Positions 1-10,729 of a DNA stretch of 64,000 nt are shown here, piece by piece. The stretch covers positions 62,001-126,000 of the forward strand of contig CAZCKU010000013.1 in NCBI GenBank assembly GCA_964499365.1, in the 5' to 3' direction. This DNA comes from PALSA-1316 sp964499365 (GTDB taxonomy: Bacteria > Nitrospirota > Thermodesulfovibrionia > Thermodesulfovibrionales > UBA6898). A program made the translations under genes and the position numbers. The number at the start of each line of letters is the position of its first letter. The first letter of the stretch is position 1. Below the pieces are notes generated by a model. The model was not told the origin of the DNA. It ran no database searches and saw only the letters and a program-made list of their open reading frames with translations.

Positions 1-113
1 AGCAGATGCCCCCTGCCCAGCAGCGTGACGAGCGCCATCCTGACCGCATCCGCCTTGCCCCGGATGATAGACTCCATCTGGTTTTGCAATTGTTTCAACG
101 ACTGATTTATCAT
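1..113 (-). CDS. MoxR-family AAA+ ATPase, N-terminal fragment
   Basis: The reverse strand from 113 to the window edge encodes about 37 residues beginning MINQSLKQLQNQ and continuing through IIRGKADAVRMALVTLLGRGHL. This is the usual start of MoxR-type AAA+ ATPases, in which an 'I.G....V...L.ALL..GHLL' helix precedes the Walker A loop; the Walker A itself lies outside the window. MoxR proteins act as chaperone-like ATPases, commonly next to DUF58 and VWA-domain genes, which would then lie to the left. The gene is divergent from argH with only 44 bases between start codons. A TATAAT on the reverse strand (134-129) lies so close to the ATG that transcripts would be nearly leaderless. The assignment rests on a short fragment. 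Confidence 0.72.
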   Translation of the reverse strand, partial: MINQSLKQLQNQMESIIRGKADAVRMALVTLLGRGHL

Positions 114-157
114 AGTATCCATTGCTCTATTATACACCGGACCGGAGGGAGATACGC

Positions 158-1645
158 GTGAAAAAGCCCACACAGAAGCCCCCACAGAGACCCACAGGCA
201 GGCCCAAAAACAGCACCTCCGCTGCAGCGCGGAAGACAGGCCCGGGTACGGGGAAAGGCTCGTCCGCGAAGAAACTCTGGAGCGGGAGGTTCACTGAACC
301 CACCTCTGCAGCCGTGGAAGCCTTCACAGAATCGATCTCCTTCGACCAGAGACTCTGGCGGCATGACATACAGGGGAGCATCGCGCACGCGCAGATGCTG
401 GCGGCCCGCCGGATCATTACCGCGCAGGAGGCCGGGGCGATCGTCAGGGGGCTGGAGGGCATTGCAGAGGATATAATTTCAGGCAACTTTGTTTTCAGCC
501 GGGACCTTGAAGATATCCATATGAATATCGAATCAAACCTCACCGACAGGATCGGCGCGGCCGGGAAGAAACTGCATACCGCCCGTTCACGAAACGACCA
601 GGTCGCCCTCGACCTGCGGCTGTATCTCAGGGACGAGATCCAGTCGGTCATCTCTTTGCTGCGGGGCCTCGGGGAAACCCTCGTCGTGATCGCGGAAAGA
701 CATGCGGACATCATCATGCCGGGATACACGCATATGCAGCGGGCCCAGCCCGTGCTCCTGGCCCATCACCTTCTGGCGTATGTCGCCATGCTTGAGCGGG
801 ACAGGGGACGTTTCTCCGACTGCCTCAGGAGGATGGACGTCCTGCCGCTGGGTGCCTGTGCGCTGTCAGGCACCTCGCTGCCGACCGACAGGGCAATGGT
901 CGCAAAGCAGCTCGGGTTTACCTCGATTGCGATGAACAGCATCGATGCGGTCTCTGACAGGGATTTCGCCGTCGAGTTCCTTGCGGCCTCGGCCGTCCTG
1001 ATCATGCACCTGTCCCGGTTTGCCGAAGAACTGGTGCTCTGGTCCACCGAGGAGTTCGGTTTCATAGAGATTTCCGACCGGTTTACGACCGGCTCGAGCA
1101 TCATGCCCCAGAAGAAAAACCCCGACGTCGCTGAACTGATCAGGGGCAAGACCGGCCGCGTCTTCGGCAACCTCATGTCACTGCTGACCCTCATGAAGGG
1201 ACTTCCCCTGGCCTATAATCGCGACATGCAGGAGGACAAGCTGCCGGTATTTGATACCGCCGACACCGTCATCGCCTGTCTTACCGTCATGAACGGCATG
1301 CTGCCGGAGATTACCTTCAAAACAGCCCGCCTGAGAGCGACTGCGGGGGAGGGATATTCGACTGCCACCGACCTCGCCGAGTACCTTGTCCGGAAAGGGG
1401 TCGCGTTCAGGGAGGCGCATTCCATAACCGGCAGGATCGTGTTCCACTGTATCGGAAAAAAGATCGGGCTGGAGTCGCTCGGACTTGAGGAGCTGAAGAC
1501 TTTTTCGCCGGTCATCGAAAAGGATGTATACCGCATCCTTGATCCCGCCACCTCAGTTGCCGCACGGACGTCGTACGGCGGGACGTCGCCCGCCGAGGTG
1601 AAGAGACAGATCCGGCACTACAGAAGCCTGCTGAAAAAGAAATGA
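158..1645 (+). CDS. argH: Argininosuccinate lyase
   Basis: Cleaves argininosuccinate to arginine and fumarate, the last step of arginine synthesis, in the cytoplasm. The 495-residue product shows the family landmarks: the N-terminal KLWSGRF, the TARSRNDQVA segment, GYTHMQRAQPV, and the fumarase/aspartase superfamily signature GSSIMPQKKNPD around residue 320, which carries the catalytic serine loop. I chose the GTG at 158 because GGAGGG (143-148) sits at a good distance before it; a TTG 36 bases upstream has no such site. The first 40 residues are a basic, proline-rich tail (KKPTQKPPQRPTGRPK) not found in typical ArgH. The stop overlaps the next start as ATGA, so the two are translationally coupled. 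Confidence 0.96.
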   Translation: MKKPTQKPPQRPTGRPKNSTSAAARKTGPGTGKGSSAKKLWSGRFTEPTSAAVEAFTESISFDQRLWRHDIQGSIAHAQMLAARRIITAQEAGAIVRGLEGIAEDIISGNFVFSRDLEDIHMNIESNLTDRIGAAGKKLHTARSRNDQVALDLRLYLRDEIQSVISLLRGLGETLVVIAERHADIIMPGYTHMQRAQPVLLAHHLLAYVAMLERDRGRFSDCLRRMDVLPLGACALSGTSLPTDRAMVAKQLGFTSIAMNSIDAVSDRDFAVEFLAASAVLIMHLSRFAEELVLWSTEEFGFIEISDRFTTGSSIMPQKKNPDVAELIRGKTGRVFGNLMSLLTLMKGLPLAYNRDMQEDKLPVFDTADTVIACLTVMNGMLPEITFKTARLRATAGEGYSTATDLAEYLVRKGVAFREAHSITGRIVFHCIGKKIGLESLGLEELKTFSPVIEKDVYRILDPATSVAARTSYGGTSPAEVKRQIRHYRSLLKKK

Positions 1646-2592
1646 GAAGATCAAATCTTCCGTGGCCTGCCTGCCTTGTCCTGTTCAGCATTGTCCTGCT
1701 GCTTTCTGCCTGCGGCAAAAAGGGTGCCCCGACGCTCAGATCGTACGACCCGCCTGCTGCCCCCTCAGGGCTGACCGCGATTCACCGCGAAGGCAGGGTA
1801 TATCTGCAGTGGACCTTCCCGAAGGACAAAGAAATTACGGTACAGGAGGTGGCGGTGCTCAGGGCCGCTGAGGCTGATTTTGTCAGGATCGCGGGGGTCG
1901 AAGCAGGCGCACGCTCCTATAGTGATGCCTCTGTCAGGCCGGGCATGCACTACCGGTATCGCGTCGTTGCCCGAAACCACCGTGGCGTCTTCAGTGCGGA
2001 CTCGAACACGGCAGCGCTTACCGCGCATCCCGTGCCTCCCCCGCCGCAGGGGCTTGTGGCGGCCGTCACGAACACGGCACTTGAGCTGACGTGGCAGTCT
2101 CAGGGGAGCGGGCTGCTCTACAATATATACAGGACCGAAGAACCGGGCCGCTACGATATGACACCCGTCAACCGTACACCCCTGTCGTCGCCGTCCTTCA
2201 CCGACGCCCTTATGCTCCGCAAACCCGTGTACTATACGGTGAGGGCCCTGACCGAGGCCTCGGTGCGCAACGAGAGCGCCGCATCTGCTGAGGTCGCCGC
2301 TGACCCGGACCGGTTCATACCCGGCCCGCCGCAGGGCGTCCGGCATTTTGCATCGGAGTCCCGGGTGTTTTTGTCGTGGGACCTGCCTGCAGAGTCTTGG
2401 GTCTCAGGGTTCAGGATATACCGGAAGAGCGGTCCGCAGGATTACACCCTGCTCGCCGAAACCCAGATTCCCTCGTACATAGATCTTGACCCGACAGCCT
2501 CAGAACGGGCCTACCGCATCCATGTCCTCGGCCCGAAGCAGGAGAGCGCGGGGGTCGAGGTCAGGGGCGTCCGCCTCCAGCCCCGTGAATAG
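1642..2592 (+). CDS. Lipoprotein with LptM-like N-terminus and fibronectin type III repeats
   Basis: A 316-residue predicted lipoprotein: hydrophobic signal followed by lipobox LLSAC, so Cys24 would be lipidated. Directly after the cysteine comes GKKGAP, the pattern of the LptM/YifL family of small lipoproteins that assist the LPS transporter LptD. Unlike LptM, the protein then continues with about three fibronectin type III-like modules (roughly residues 40-125, 130-220 and 225-312, with recurring 'Y.V.A' and 'W......GF.IYR' elements). The start overlaps the argH stop. In many genomes an LptM-like gene lies between argH and lysA; here lysA is absent. Its role is inferred as an outer-membrane or periplasmic adhesion/assembly factor; no enzymatic motif is visible. 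Confidence 0.75.
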   Translation: MRRSNLPWPACLVLFSIVLLLSACGKKGAPTLRSYDPPAAPSGLTAIHREGRVYLQWTFPKDKEITVQEVAVLRAAEADFVRIAGVEAGARSYSDASVRPGMHYRYRVVARNHRGVFSADSNTAALTAHPVPPPPQGLVAAVTNTALELTWQSQGSGLLYNIYRTEEPGRYDMTPVNRTPLSSPSFTDALMLRKPVYYTVRALTEASVRNESAASAEVAADPDRFIPGPPQGVRHFASESRVFLSWDLPAESWVSGFRIYRKSGPQDYTLLAETQIPSYIDLDPTASERAYRIHVLGPKQESAGVEVRGVRLQPRE

Positions 2593-2612
2593 ACGGCAGC
2601 GGCTGTGGCACC

Positions 2613-3935
2613 ATGGCTAAGGCAGCTCCCCCTGACAAAAGACCCCGCACGAGGCAACAGAAGAATTCCGTTGCTGAGCTGACGGCGGCACTGAACCACG
2701 CAGAGCAGAGGCTCGACGAAGAGACCCGCGAACGGAAAAGGATCGGGGATGAACTGAAGGAATACCGCGAATACCTCGACCGGACCATCGACAGCAGGAC
2801 TCAGGAACTCCGGAAGGTGAACAAGGACCTGAGGGCAGAGATCATGCGTCGCATCCAGATGGAAAAGGAGCTGGTGGAGAGTCAGCGTTTTGTAAACAGG
2901 ATCACCGACGCAACCCCGAACCTCCTTTACATCTACGACGTCATAACGAACCGCAATATCTACGTCAACCCGCGCATCACGAATCTCCTGGGATATTCCG
3001 GGGAGCAGATAAAGCTGTTCGGCAGCCAGTTTTTTCAGTCTGTCCTCCATCCCGACGACACCCGCGTCTTCGAAAAAATGCAGGAGCGGTTCCAACATGC
3101 CGGGTACAGGGACATCATCGAGTCCGAGTACCGCATGAAAAATGCGCAGGGCGAATGGCGGTGGTTTCTGAGCAGGGACGTCATCTTCAAGGAGACCTCG
3201 GCCGGGAGGCCCCAGCTGATCCTTGGCATCGCCCAGGACATAACCGAACGCAAAAAGGCCGACGAGGAACTCAGCCAGTCGCGTGAACAGCTGCGCGTCC
3301 TGCTCGCCCATCTGCAGTCTGTCCGGGAAGAAGAAAGGACAAGGATCTCCCGCGAGATCCATGATGAGCTCGGACAGTCCCTGACCGCGCTGAAGATCGA
3401 TCTGTCCTGGCTGGCCCGCAGGCTTACCCATGAGCAGGAAGCGCTTGCCGAAAAGGTTGTGGACATGTCGCGGCTGATAGACCTCAACATCCAGACGGTC
3501 AAGAGGATAGCCGCTGAACTGCGGCCGGGACTGCTCGACGATCTCGGCCTCACCGCCGCGCTTGAATGGCAGGCAGAGGAGTTCGAGCAGCGGCAGGGTA
3601 TCAGGTGTGAACTGAGGATAAGGCCGACGGACATGACTCTCGACCGTGAAATCTCGACTGCCATCTTCAGGATCTTCCAGGAGACGCTCACCAATATCGT
3701 ACGGCATGCGAAGGCCGGCAGGATCTCGGTCGTCCTCGAGAAAAAACCGCGCGGCCTGGTGCTGACGGTGCGCGATGACGGCAGGGGGATAACCAAAAAG
3801 CAGATCGCGAGTCCTACCTCCATAGGCCTGATCGGCATGAGGGAGCGTGTCAATTTCCTCGGCGGCACCGTCGATATCAGCGGGTCAAGAAACAAGGGAA
3901 CAACCGTAAAAGTCTTCATCCCGCTGACTTCCTGA
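2613..3935 (+). CDS. PAS-domain sensor histidine kinase (HisKA_3 type)
   Basis: A soluble 440-residue kinase. Residues 10-90 are a charged coiled coil, residues 95-215 a PAS domain ending with the PAC motif (EWRWFLSRDV, GIAQDITERK), residues 230-300 a dimerisation domain of the NarX/DegS (HisKA_3) type with the phospho-acceptor His250 in REIHDELGQSL, and residues 345-438 the GHKL ATPase with its N-box (TLTNIVRHA), DDGRGI and GLIGMRER. There is no membrane segment, so it probably senses a cytoplasmic cue. Kinases of this class normally phosphorylate NarL/LuxR-type regulators, yet none is adjacent, making this an orphan. The site ahead of the ATG at 2613 is weak. It follows the lipoprotein gene by 20 bases and may be cotranscribed. 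Confidence 0.9.
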   Translation: MAKAAPPDKRPRTRQQKNSVAELTAALNHAEQRLDEETRERKRIGDELKEYREYLDRTIDSRTQELRKVNKDLRAEIMRRIQMEKELVESQRFVNRITDATPNLLYIYDVITNRNIYVNPRITNLLGYSGEQIKLFGSQFFQSVLHPDDTRVFEKMQERFQHAGYRDIIESEYRMKNAQGEWRWFLSRDVIFKETSAGRPQLILGIAQDITERKKADEELSQSREQLRVLLAHLQSVREEERTRISREIHDELGQSLTALKIDLSWLARRLTHEQEALAEKVVDMSRLIDLNIQTVKRIAAELRPGLLDDLGLTAALEWQAEEFEQRQGIRCELRIRPTDMTLDREISTAIFRIFQETLTNIVRHAKAGRISVVLEKKPRGLVLTVRDDGRGITKKQIASPTSIGLIGMRERVNFLGGTVDISGSRNKGTTVKVFIPLTS

Positions 3936-4193
3936 AGGCAGTGCATGCCTGCCGTTCTTCAGAATCCGCGGGGATTCTATTATTCGCATGATTATCTGCC
4001 ATCCCTTACCTGCGGGCAAAGCTACCGGTGAATCATGCCTGAAGGATTCCGGACATGCCGGAATGCCCGCATTCGCCTGAATATATAAAGTGCCCGCTCC
4101 ATCTGGTACCTCTTGATGTCCTCGCCATCCCCCCTGCCCTGTGCTACAATGAAGCATATGCACTGTTACTCTTATTCTCCGGGGAGGTCCTAA

Positions 4194-5924
<1,731 letters not shown>

Positions 5925-6022
5925 TAACGAGTATTTCGCCGCCGGTGTTTTTTATGCCTGACCGACCGGCGGCTCTCTCGCAGGCCGGCTTGACCGGGAC
6001 AACACCCTATTAAGGATATACT

Positions 6023-7093
6023 ATGGAATTTGCACCAAAATGGATAGCATGGGAAATCACCAGGAGATGCAATCTCCGCTGCGTACATTGCCGGTCCTCC
6101 TCCGAGATGGAGGCCAAGGGACATCCTGATTTCAGCACCGAAGAGGCATACCGTGTGCTGGACGACATCGTCAGTTACGCGAGCCCTGTTGTCGTTCTGT
6201 CGGGCGGTGAGCCCCTCTCCCGCGCGGACGTATTTGATATTGCCCGGTACGGGACAGACAAGGGCCTTCGCATGTGTCTGGCGACTAACGGCACGCTCGT
6301 CAACGACGAGGTCTGCGAAAAGATCAAGGCCTCCGGCATTCGGATCGTATCCCTGAGCCTCGACGGTGCGGACGAGACAGTGCATGACGACTTCAGAAAT
6401 CAGAAGGGAGCCTTTGCGGGTACCGTCAATGCGGCCAGGCTCTTCAAGAAGCATGGGATCGAATTTATCATCAACTCCTCCTTTACCAAGAGGAACCAGG
6501 AGCAGATCCCGCTCGTCTACAAGCTGGCAAAAGACCTCGGTGCAACAGCGTGGTACATGTTCATGATCGTCCCGACCGGACGCGGCGAAGAGATCATGAA
6601 GGAACTCATCACCAAAGAAGACTATGACGGCATCCTCGACTGGCACTACGACATGGAAAAGGAAGAGGACCTGATGCTCGTCAGACCGACCTGCGCACCG
6701 CACTATTACCGCGTGGTGCTCCAGAAGGCAAAGCAGGAGGGAGAGGCGTTCAAGCGGCGCACCCTCAAGTTCTCGACCGGCGGGTCGAAAGGCTGTCTTG
6801 CCGGACAGCTGATCTGCCTGATCGATGTCGACGGCAATGTCCTGCCCTGCAGCTATTTTCCCCTGCCTGCCGGCAATATCCGGACGCAGACCTTTAAGGA
6901 CATATGGGAAAATTCGGAGCTCTTCAGGAATCTTCGGGACTTCAAGTCCTACAAGGGCAGATGCGGGGCCTGCGAATTTGTGAACGTCTGCGGCGGGTGC
7001 CGCGCCCGTGCCTATGCAGTGAACGGCGATTACCTTGCCGAGGAACCCTTCTGTGGTTATACTCCCATGAAATTAAGAAAGGCGGAAAAATGA
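6023..7093 (+). CDS. Radical SAM/SPASM protein, AhbD-like (heme synthesis candidate)
   Basis: A 356-residue radical SAM enzyme. The [4Fe-4S]-AdoMet site is Cys16-x3-Cys20-x2-Cys23 in TRRCNLRCVHC; GGEP follows near residue 70. The C-terminal third carries a SPASM-type cysteine set (CLAGQLIC, LPCSY, CGACEFVNVCGGC, FCGY) able to bind extra clusters. The opening and the overall pattern resemble AhbD, which turns iron-coproporphyrin III into heme b in the siroheme-dependent route. Direct overlap with hemE (ATGA at 7090-7093) supports tetrapyrrole metabolism, although HemE belongs to the protoporphyrin or coproporphyrin route rather than the siroheme route. A peptide-modifying SPASM enzyme is the alternative. 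The class is certain, the substrate inferred. Confidence 0.85.
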   Translation: MEFAPKWIAWEITRRCNLRCVHCRSSSEMEAKGHPDFSTEEAYRVLDDIVSYASPVVVLSGGEPLSRADVFDIARYGTDKGLRMCLATNGTLVNDEVCEKIKASGIRIVSLSLDGADETVHDDFRNQKGAFAGTVNAARLFKKHGIEFIINSSFTKRNQEQIPLVYKLAKDLGATAWYMFMIVPTGRGEEIMKELITKEDYDGILDWHYDMEKEEDLMLVRPTCAPHYYRVVLQKAKQEGEAFKRRTLKFSTGGSKGCLAGQLICLIDVDGNVLPCSYFPLPAGNIRTQTFKDIWENSELFRNLRDFKSYKGRCGACEFVNVCGGCRARAYAVNGDYLAEEPFCGYTPMKLRKAEK

Positions 7094-8121
7094 ACGATAC
7101 GTTTTTGAAGGCATGCAGGGGTGAAAAGGTTGACTATACACCGGTCTGGCTGATGCGCCAGGCAGGACGCTATTTAAAGGAGTACCAGGAGGTCAGATCT
7201 AAGGTGGATTTCCTGACGCTCTGCAAGACCCCTGAACTGGCCGCAAAGGTGACCATCCAGCCCATAGACATCCTGAAGGCGGATGCTGCTATCCTCTTCT
7301 CCGACATCCTGATCCCGGTCGAAGCGATGGGTATGCACCTGGAGTTTACCGACAAAAAAGGCCCGGTCCTCGGTGAACCCGTCCGGTCAAAGGCAGGCGT
7401 GGAAAAGCTGGTCATTCCGGATACGGAAGACAGCATGCCGTTCGTGCTGGAGACGATCAGGATACTCCGCCGCGAACTCGCCGGCAGGGTGCCGCTCATC
7501 GGGTTTTCGGGCGCACCCTGGACCCTGGCAACCTATATCATCGAGGGAGGGTCTTCGAAGAACTTCCTGCATACCAAGAAGATGATGTATCAGAACCCCG
7601 GACTTTTCAACCAGCTTCTTGAAAAGATCACCGCCACGGTGGTCGAGTACCTGACGGCCCAGATCAGGGCCGGTGCCCAGGCCGTCCAGATCTTTGATTC
7701 CTGGGCCGGCATCCTGGCCCCGTATGACTACGAAAACGTAATCTTTCCATATGTAAAGACGGCGGTCAAGGCGCTCAAAAAATTCGATGTTCCGGTGATC
7801 TACTTTGCAAATGACTGCGCCGGGATACTCAAGATCGTCAAGAAATGCGGGGCGGACGTCATCGGCATCGACTGGCGCGTAGACATGCACAAGGCTGTCA
7901 AGAAGATCGGCAAGAAGGCGGCGGTCCAGGGCAACCTCGACCCCTGCGTACTCTTTGCGCCACAGGCCCATATCGAAGAGCGCGTTCAGGACGTCCTGAA
8001 TAATGCCGAAGGCGCCAGCGGACACATCTTCAACCTCGGTCACGGCATCCTGCCGGAAACCCCTGTTGAAAACGCCCAGTTCATGGTCGACGCGGTGCAC
8101 CGTTTGAGCAGGCAGGCATAG
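7090..8121 (+). CDS. hemE: Uroporphyrinogen decarboxylase
   Basis: Converts uroporphyrinogen III to coproporphyrinogen III by four decarboxylations, in the cytoplasm. The 343-residue product has the two PROSITE-type signatures of the family: PVWLMRQAGRYLKEYQ near the N-terminus and GFSGAPWTLATYIIEGG around residue 140, plus the catalytic aspartate region ILFSDILIP. I start at ATG 7090, overlapping the upstream stop; a longer in-frame reading would run deep into the radical SAM gene. A strong hairpin terminator follows 25 bases after the stop, closing the transcription unit of radical SAM gene and hemE. Confidence 0.96.
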   Translation: MNDTFLKACRGEKVDYTPVWLMRQAGRYLKEYQEVRSKVDFLTLCKTPELAAKVTIQPIDILKADAAILFSDILIPVEAMGMHLEFTDKKGPVLGEPVRSKAGVEKLVIPDTEDSMPFVLETIRILRRELAGRVPLIGFSGAPWTLATYIIEGGSSKNFLHTKKMMYQNPGLFNQLLEKITATVVEYLTAQIRAGAQAVQIFDSWAGILAPYDYENVIFPYVKTAVKALKKFDVPVIYFANDCAGILKIVKKCGADVIGIDWRVDMHKAVKKIGKKAAVQGNLDPCVLFAPQAHIEERVQDVLNNAEGASGHIFNLGHGILPETPVENAQFMVDAVHRLSRQA

Positions 8122-8146
8122 AGCGCAGCACTGTTCTAACAGCCAA

Positions 8147-8182
8147 GAAGGGGAGTTGGTTCTCTGATCCACTCCCCTTTTT
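8147..8182 (+). terminator. Rho-independent terminator after hemE
   Basis: AAGGGGAGTTGG and its partner CCACTCCCCTT form a GC-rich stem with a short loop, followed by a run of Ts. It lies 25 bases after the hemE stop and before the amidase gene. Confidence 0.8.
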
Positions 8183-8237
8183 CGTGTGGGCCGGCTGCTT
8201 GAAAAAGCGCGGATATATGTGGAGAATGTATAGTACT

Positions 8238-9326
8238 ATGAAAAAATGGTTGCTGCCCCTCGTTTTCCTGGGCCTCTTCGTCGGGACACTCGCCGCCGCA
8301 AGAGTGGCCGAGGTGAGCCTGCGCCACGGGAAGCAGGGAAATTCGGTCAGGATCGTACTTGAGGCCCAGGACGAACTTATCAGGAACGCCAATACCATAA
8401 CCTCCCTCTCTTCGGTCAGGATTGATTTCCCGACAACCGTCGAGATAAAAAAACAGACGGATTTTCTGTTCGAGACCATGCAGAAGGACAGATTCTTCGT
8501 TATCAACCTCAGGGACGTCGTCGATGTCAGGACGTACAAGCTGACCTCCCCTTCCCGGATTGTCATCGATCTCCGGACAGGGGCAAAACCTGATACGCGG
8601 CCCGCGCCGGAGGCGCAGCAGTCCCTCCAGAAAGGCCCAAAAGAACAGGCAGCACCCGAGGCTTCAAAGGCCCCGGCAGTTGCCGGACCGGCAGCGCAGC
8701 TGAAACAGCAGCAACCGGCCGCCGGACAACCCCCTGCAGCCCCCTCTCCTGAAAAATCCCGCAGACTGAAGGTGCTCGTGGTCGATCCTGGCCATGGCGG
8801 ATATGACCAGGGGATTGCCCGCCAGGAGAGCAGGGAAAAGGACCTGTCTCTCGCCCTTGCAAAGGAACTGGGCATCGTACTCGCAAAAAAAGGACTGACG
8901 GTTTTTCTGACCAGGAAGACCGACCAGCCGCTTTCGCTGCAGGAGAGAATCAATTTTGCGTCATCGAAAAAGCCTGACCTGTTCATCTCCCTGCACGCAG
9001 CGGGGACCGACCGATGGTCCCTCTATACGGCGGGGGCCGATGAGGCCAATACCGATACCGCGGTCAGAATGTACAGCTCGACATCAAAACAGGGCAGACA
9101 CCTCGAAAAGAGCAAGGCAGCCGCGCGGACTCTCGGCGCGGCGATACGGAAGGAATTCAAGGGTACCGTGGGCCTCAGGGAACTCCCCCTTCCCCTCCTG
9201 ACGTCAATCGACGCACCGGCGGTGATCCTTGAATACCCGATGGCTGGAACCGGCGGCCTTGACCAGAAGATGCGGGAACGCATCGTAAAAGCGGTGCTTG
9301 CCGGAGTGGCTGCATATGAACAATAA
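8238..9326 (+). CDS. N-acetylmuramoyl-L-alanine amidase with AMIN domain (AmiA/B/C type)
   Basis: Periplasmic zinc amidase that removes the peptide from muramic acid during daughter-cell separation. A signal peptide (KKWLLPLVFLGLF, cleavage near AAA) is followed by an AMIN domain (about residues 25-115) that targets septal peptidoglycan, an alanine/proline/glutamine-rich linker (120-170), then an Amidase_3 domain. Candidate zinc and catalytic residues are visible: His in VVDPGHGG, Glu in REKDLSL, His in FISLHAA and the final Glu in VILEYP. I place the start at ATG 8238, directly before the signal peptide; ATGs at 8217 and 8226 in frame are alternatives. The segment after the second His ligand is short for the family. 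It overlaps the following gene by 11 bases. Confidence 0.9.
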   Translation: MKKWLLPLVFLGLFVGTLAAARVAEVSLRHGKQGNSVRIVLEAQDELIRNANTITSLSSVRIDFPTTVEIKKQTDFLFETMQKDRFFVINLRDVVDVRTYKLTSPSRIVIDLRTGAKPDTRPAPEAQQSLQKGPKEQAAPEASKAPAVAGPAAQLKQQQPAAGQPPAAPSPEKSRRLKVLVVDPGHGGYDQGIARQESREKDLSLALAKELGIVLAKKGLTVFLTRKTDQPLSLQERINFASSKKPDLFISLHAAGTDRWSLYTAGADEANTDTAVRMYSSTSKQGRHLEKSKAAARTLGAAIRKEFKGTVGLRELPLPLLTSIDAPAVILEYPMAGTGGLDQKMRERIVKAVLAGVAAYEQ

Positions 9327-9921
9327 GCGGACAATCACCTGGGTTGGAGCTGCTGTGCTCCTGCTCGTCCTGGCAGCAGGAGGCGCATACTATTTCCTGC
9401 ACAATTTTACGATCACCAAGCAGACAAAGGCACAGCCGCGGAACGGATCGCAGGATTCGCAGCAGACTCCGCAGGCAGATCTTGTCACGGTCCGGCTCTA
9501 CTATCCCGCCGGAGGCCGTCTTGAAGTCACCGAGAAGCCGATACCCCGGAGGATCAGGACTTCCGCCGTCGCCGAGGCGGTGATCGAGGAATTTTTCAGA
9601 CTACCGGTCAACGCGGATGCAGTGATACCCGCACAGGTCAAGCTCCTCGGCCTTTACCGCGATGCCGTGCAGACCCTCTATGTCGATCTTTCTGATGAGC
9701 TGCGGAGGAATTTCCACGCTGATGCACTCTCTGAATACCTGCTGCTGCAGGGTCTCTATGAGACCGTGGTATCAAACATCCCCGACATCCGGGATGTCAA
9801 GGTACTGGTCGAGGGCAGGGAGATCGAGACGCTCGGCGGTCACGTACTGCTGAGGTATCCGCTGAAGAACACCGTCGGTTCAGAGGTCAAAGCAGAGGTC
9901 AACCTGTCTGATGAGCAATAG
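9316..9921 (+). CDS. Membrane-anchored GerMN-domain protein
   Basis: A 201-residue protein with an N-terminal membrane anchor (about residues 8-30) and a GerMN (sporulation/germination) domain from about 60 to 185, recognised from the LYYP, PIPR and ALSEYLLLQGLYETV segments. The GerMN domain is common in non-sporulating bacteria in a gene pair with an Amidase_3 enzyme, as here, so a peptidoglycan or amidase-partner role is inferred. The ATG at 9316 lies inside the end of the amidase gene, and the stop overlaps murI by 11 bases, so amidase, this gene and murI are coupled. Confidence 0.82.
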   Translation: MNNKRTITWVGAAVLLLVLAAGGAYYFLHNFTITKQTKAQPRNGSQDSQQTPQADLVTVRLYYPAGGRLEVTEKPIPRRIRTSAVAEAVIEEFFRLPVNADAVIPAQVKLLGLYRDAVQTLYVDLSDELRRNFHADALSEYLLLQGLYETVVSNIPDIRDVKVLVEGREIETLGGHVLLRYPLKNTVGSEVKAEVNLSDEQ

Positions 9922-10726
9922 AGACCTGCCGATCGGAATCTTCGATTCAGGCATCGGGGGATTGACTGTTCTGAAGGAGATCATCCGCAGACTGCCCGGT
10001 GAAGGAACGATCTATCTGGGCGACACGGCGCGGGTACCGTACGGCATCCGCTCACCCGAGACCGTCACACGCTACTCCTTCGAAAATACGCACTTTCTGT
10101 TTTCAAAGGGGATCAAGCTGCTGGTCATCGCCTGCAACACCGCCTCCTCTATAAGCCTGGAACCGGTCAGGCGGTCAGTCCCTGTTCCGGTCATCGGAGT
10201 CATAGAGCCAGGGGCCCGGGCGGCCGCGGCAGCGACACGGAATAAAAAAATAGGCGTCATCGGCACCGACGCCACCGTCCGGAGCAATGCCTATCCCCAG
10301 GCGATACGAGCCATCGACAGGACCATTGAGGTCTTCAGCCTGCCCTGTCCGCTCTTTGTCCCTCTTGTCGAAGAGGGCTGGACCGAGGGGGCGGTTGCGG
10401 AGCTGACCGCTGAAACGTATCTCAGGGAGATCAGGGAAAAGGGCATTGACACGCTGGTCCTGGGATGCACCCACTACCCGCTCCTGAAGGGGGTACTCTC
10501 AAAGATCATGGGAGCGGACGTCATGCTGATCGATTCGGCTATTGAGACCGCTGCGGCTATCAAATCCGCACTCGGGGAACGGTCGCTGTTGCGGGAAGGC
10601 GCCGGGGAAGGCAGCAGGCAGTTCTATGTAACCGATTCACCCGAGAAATTTGTACGCGTCGGGGAGAGGTTCCTTGGCAGCAGAATCAGCTTTATTGAAA
10701 AAATCGAACTTGAATCGGAGGTATGA
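9911..10726 (+). CDS. murI: Glutamate racemase
   Basis: Makes D-glutamate for peptidoglycan. The 271-residue protein starts with the characteristic PIGIFDSGIGGLTV and carries both catalytic cysteines: Cys75 in IACNTASS and Cys185 in LGCTHYPLL, as well as GDTARVPYG. Its position behind an amidase and a GerMN protein groups cell-wall functions. The start overlaps the preceding gene by 11 bases; three bases separate it from rph. Confidence 0.96.
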   Translation: MSNRDLPIGIFDSGIGGLTVLKEIIRRLPGEGTIYLGDTARVPYGIRSPETVTRYSFENTHFLFSKGIKLLVIACNTASSISLEPVRRSVPVPVIGVIEPGARAAAAATRNKKIGVIGTDATVRSNAYPQAIRAIDRTIEVFSLPCPLFVPLVEEGWTEGAVAELTAETYLREIREKGIDTLVLGCTHYPLLKGVLSKIMGADVMLIDSAIETAAAIKSALGERSLLREGAGEGSRQFYVTDSPEKFVRVGERFLGSRISFIEKIELESEV

Positions 10727-10729
10727 CAG

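Noticed and set aside
6904..7089. Longer N-terminus of hemE inside the radical SAM gene
   Set aside because: HemE homologues start just before the QAGRY motif; ATG 7090 with ATGA overlap fits.
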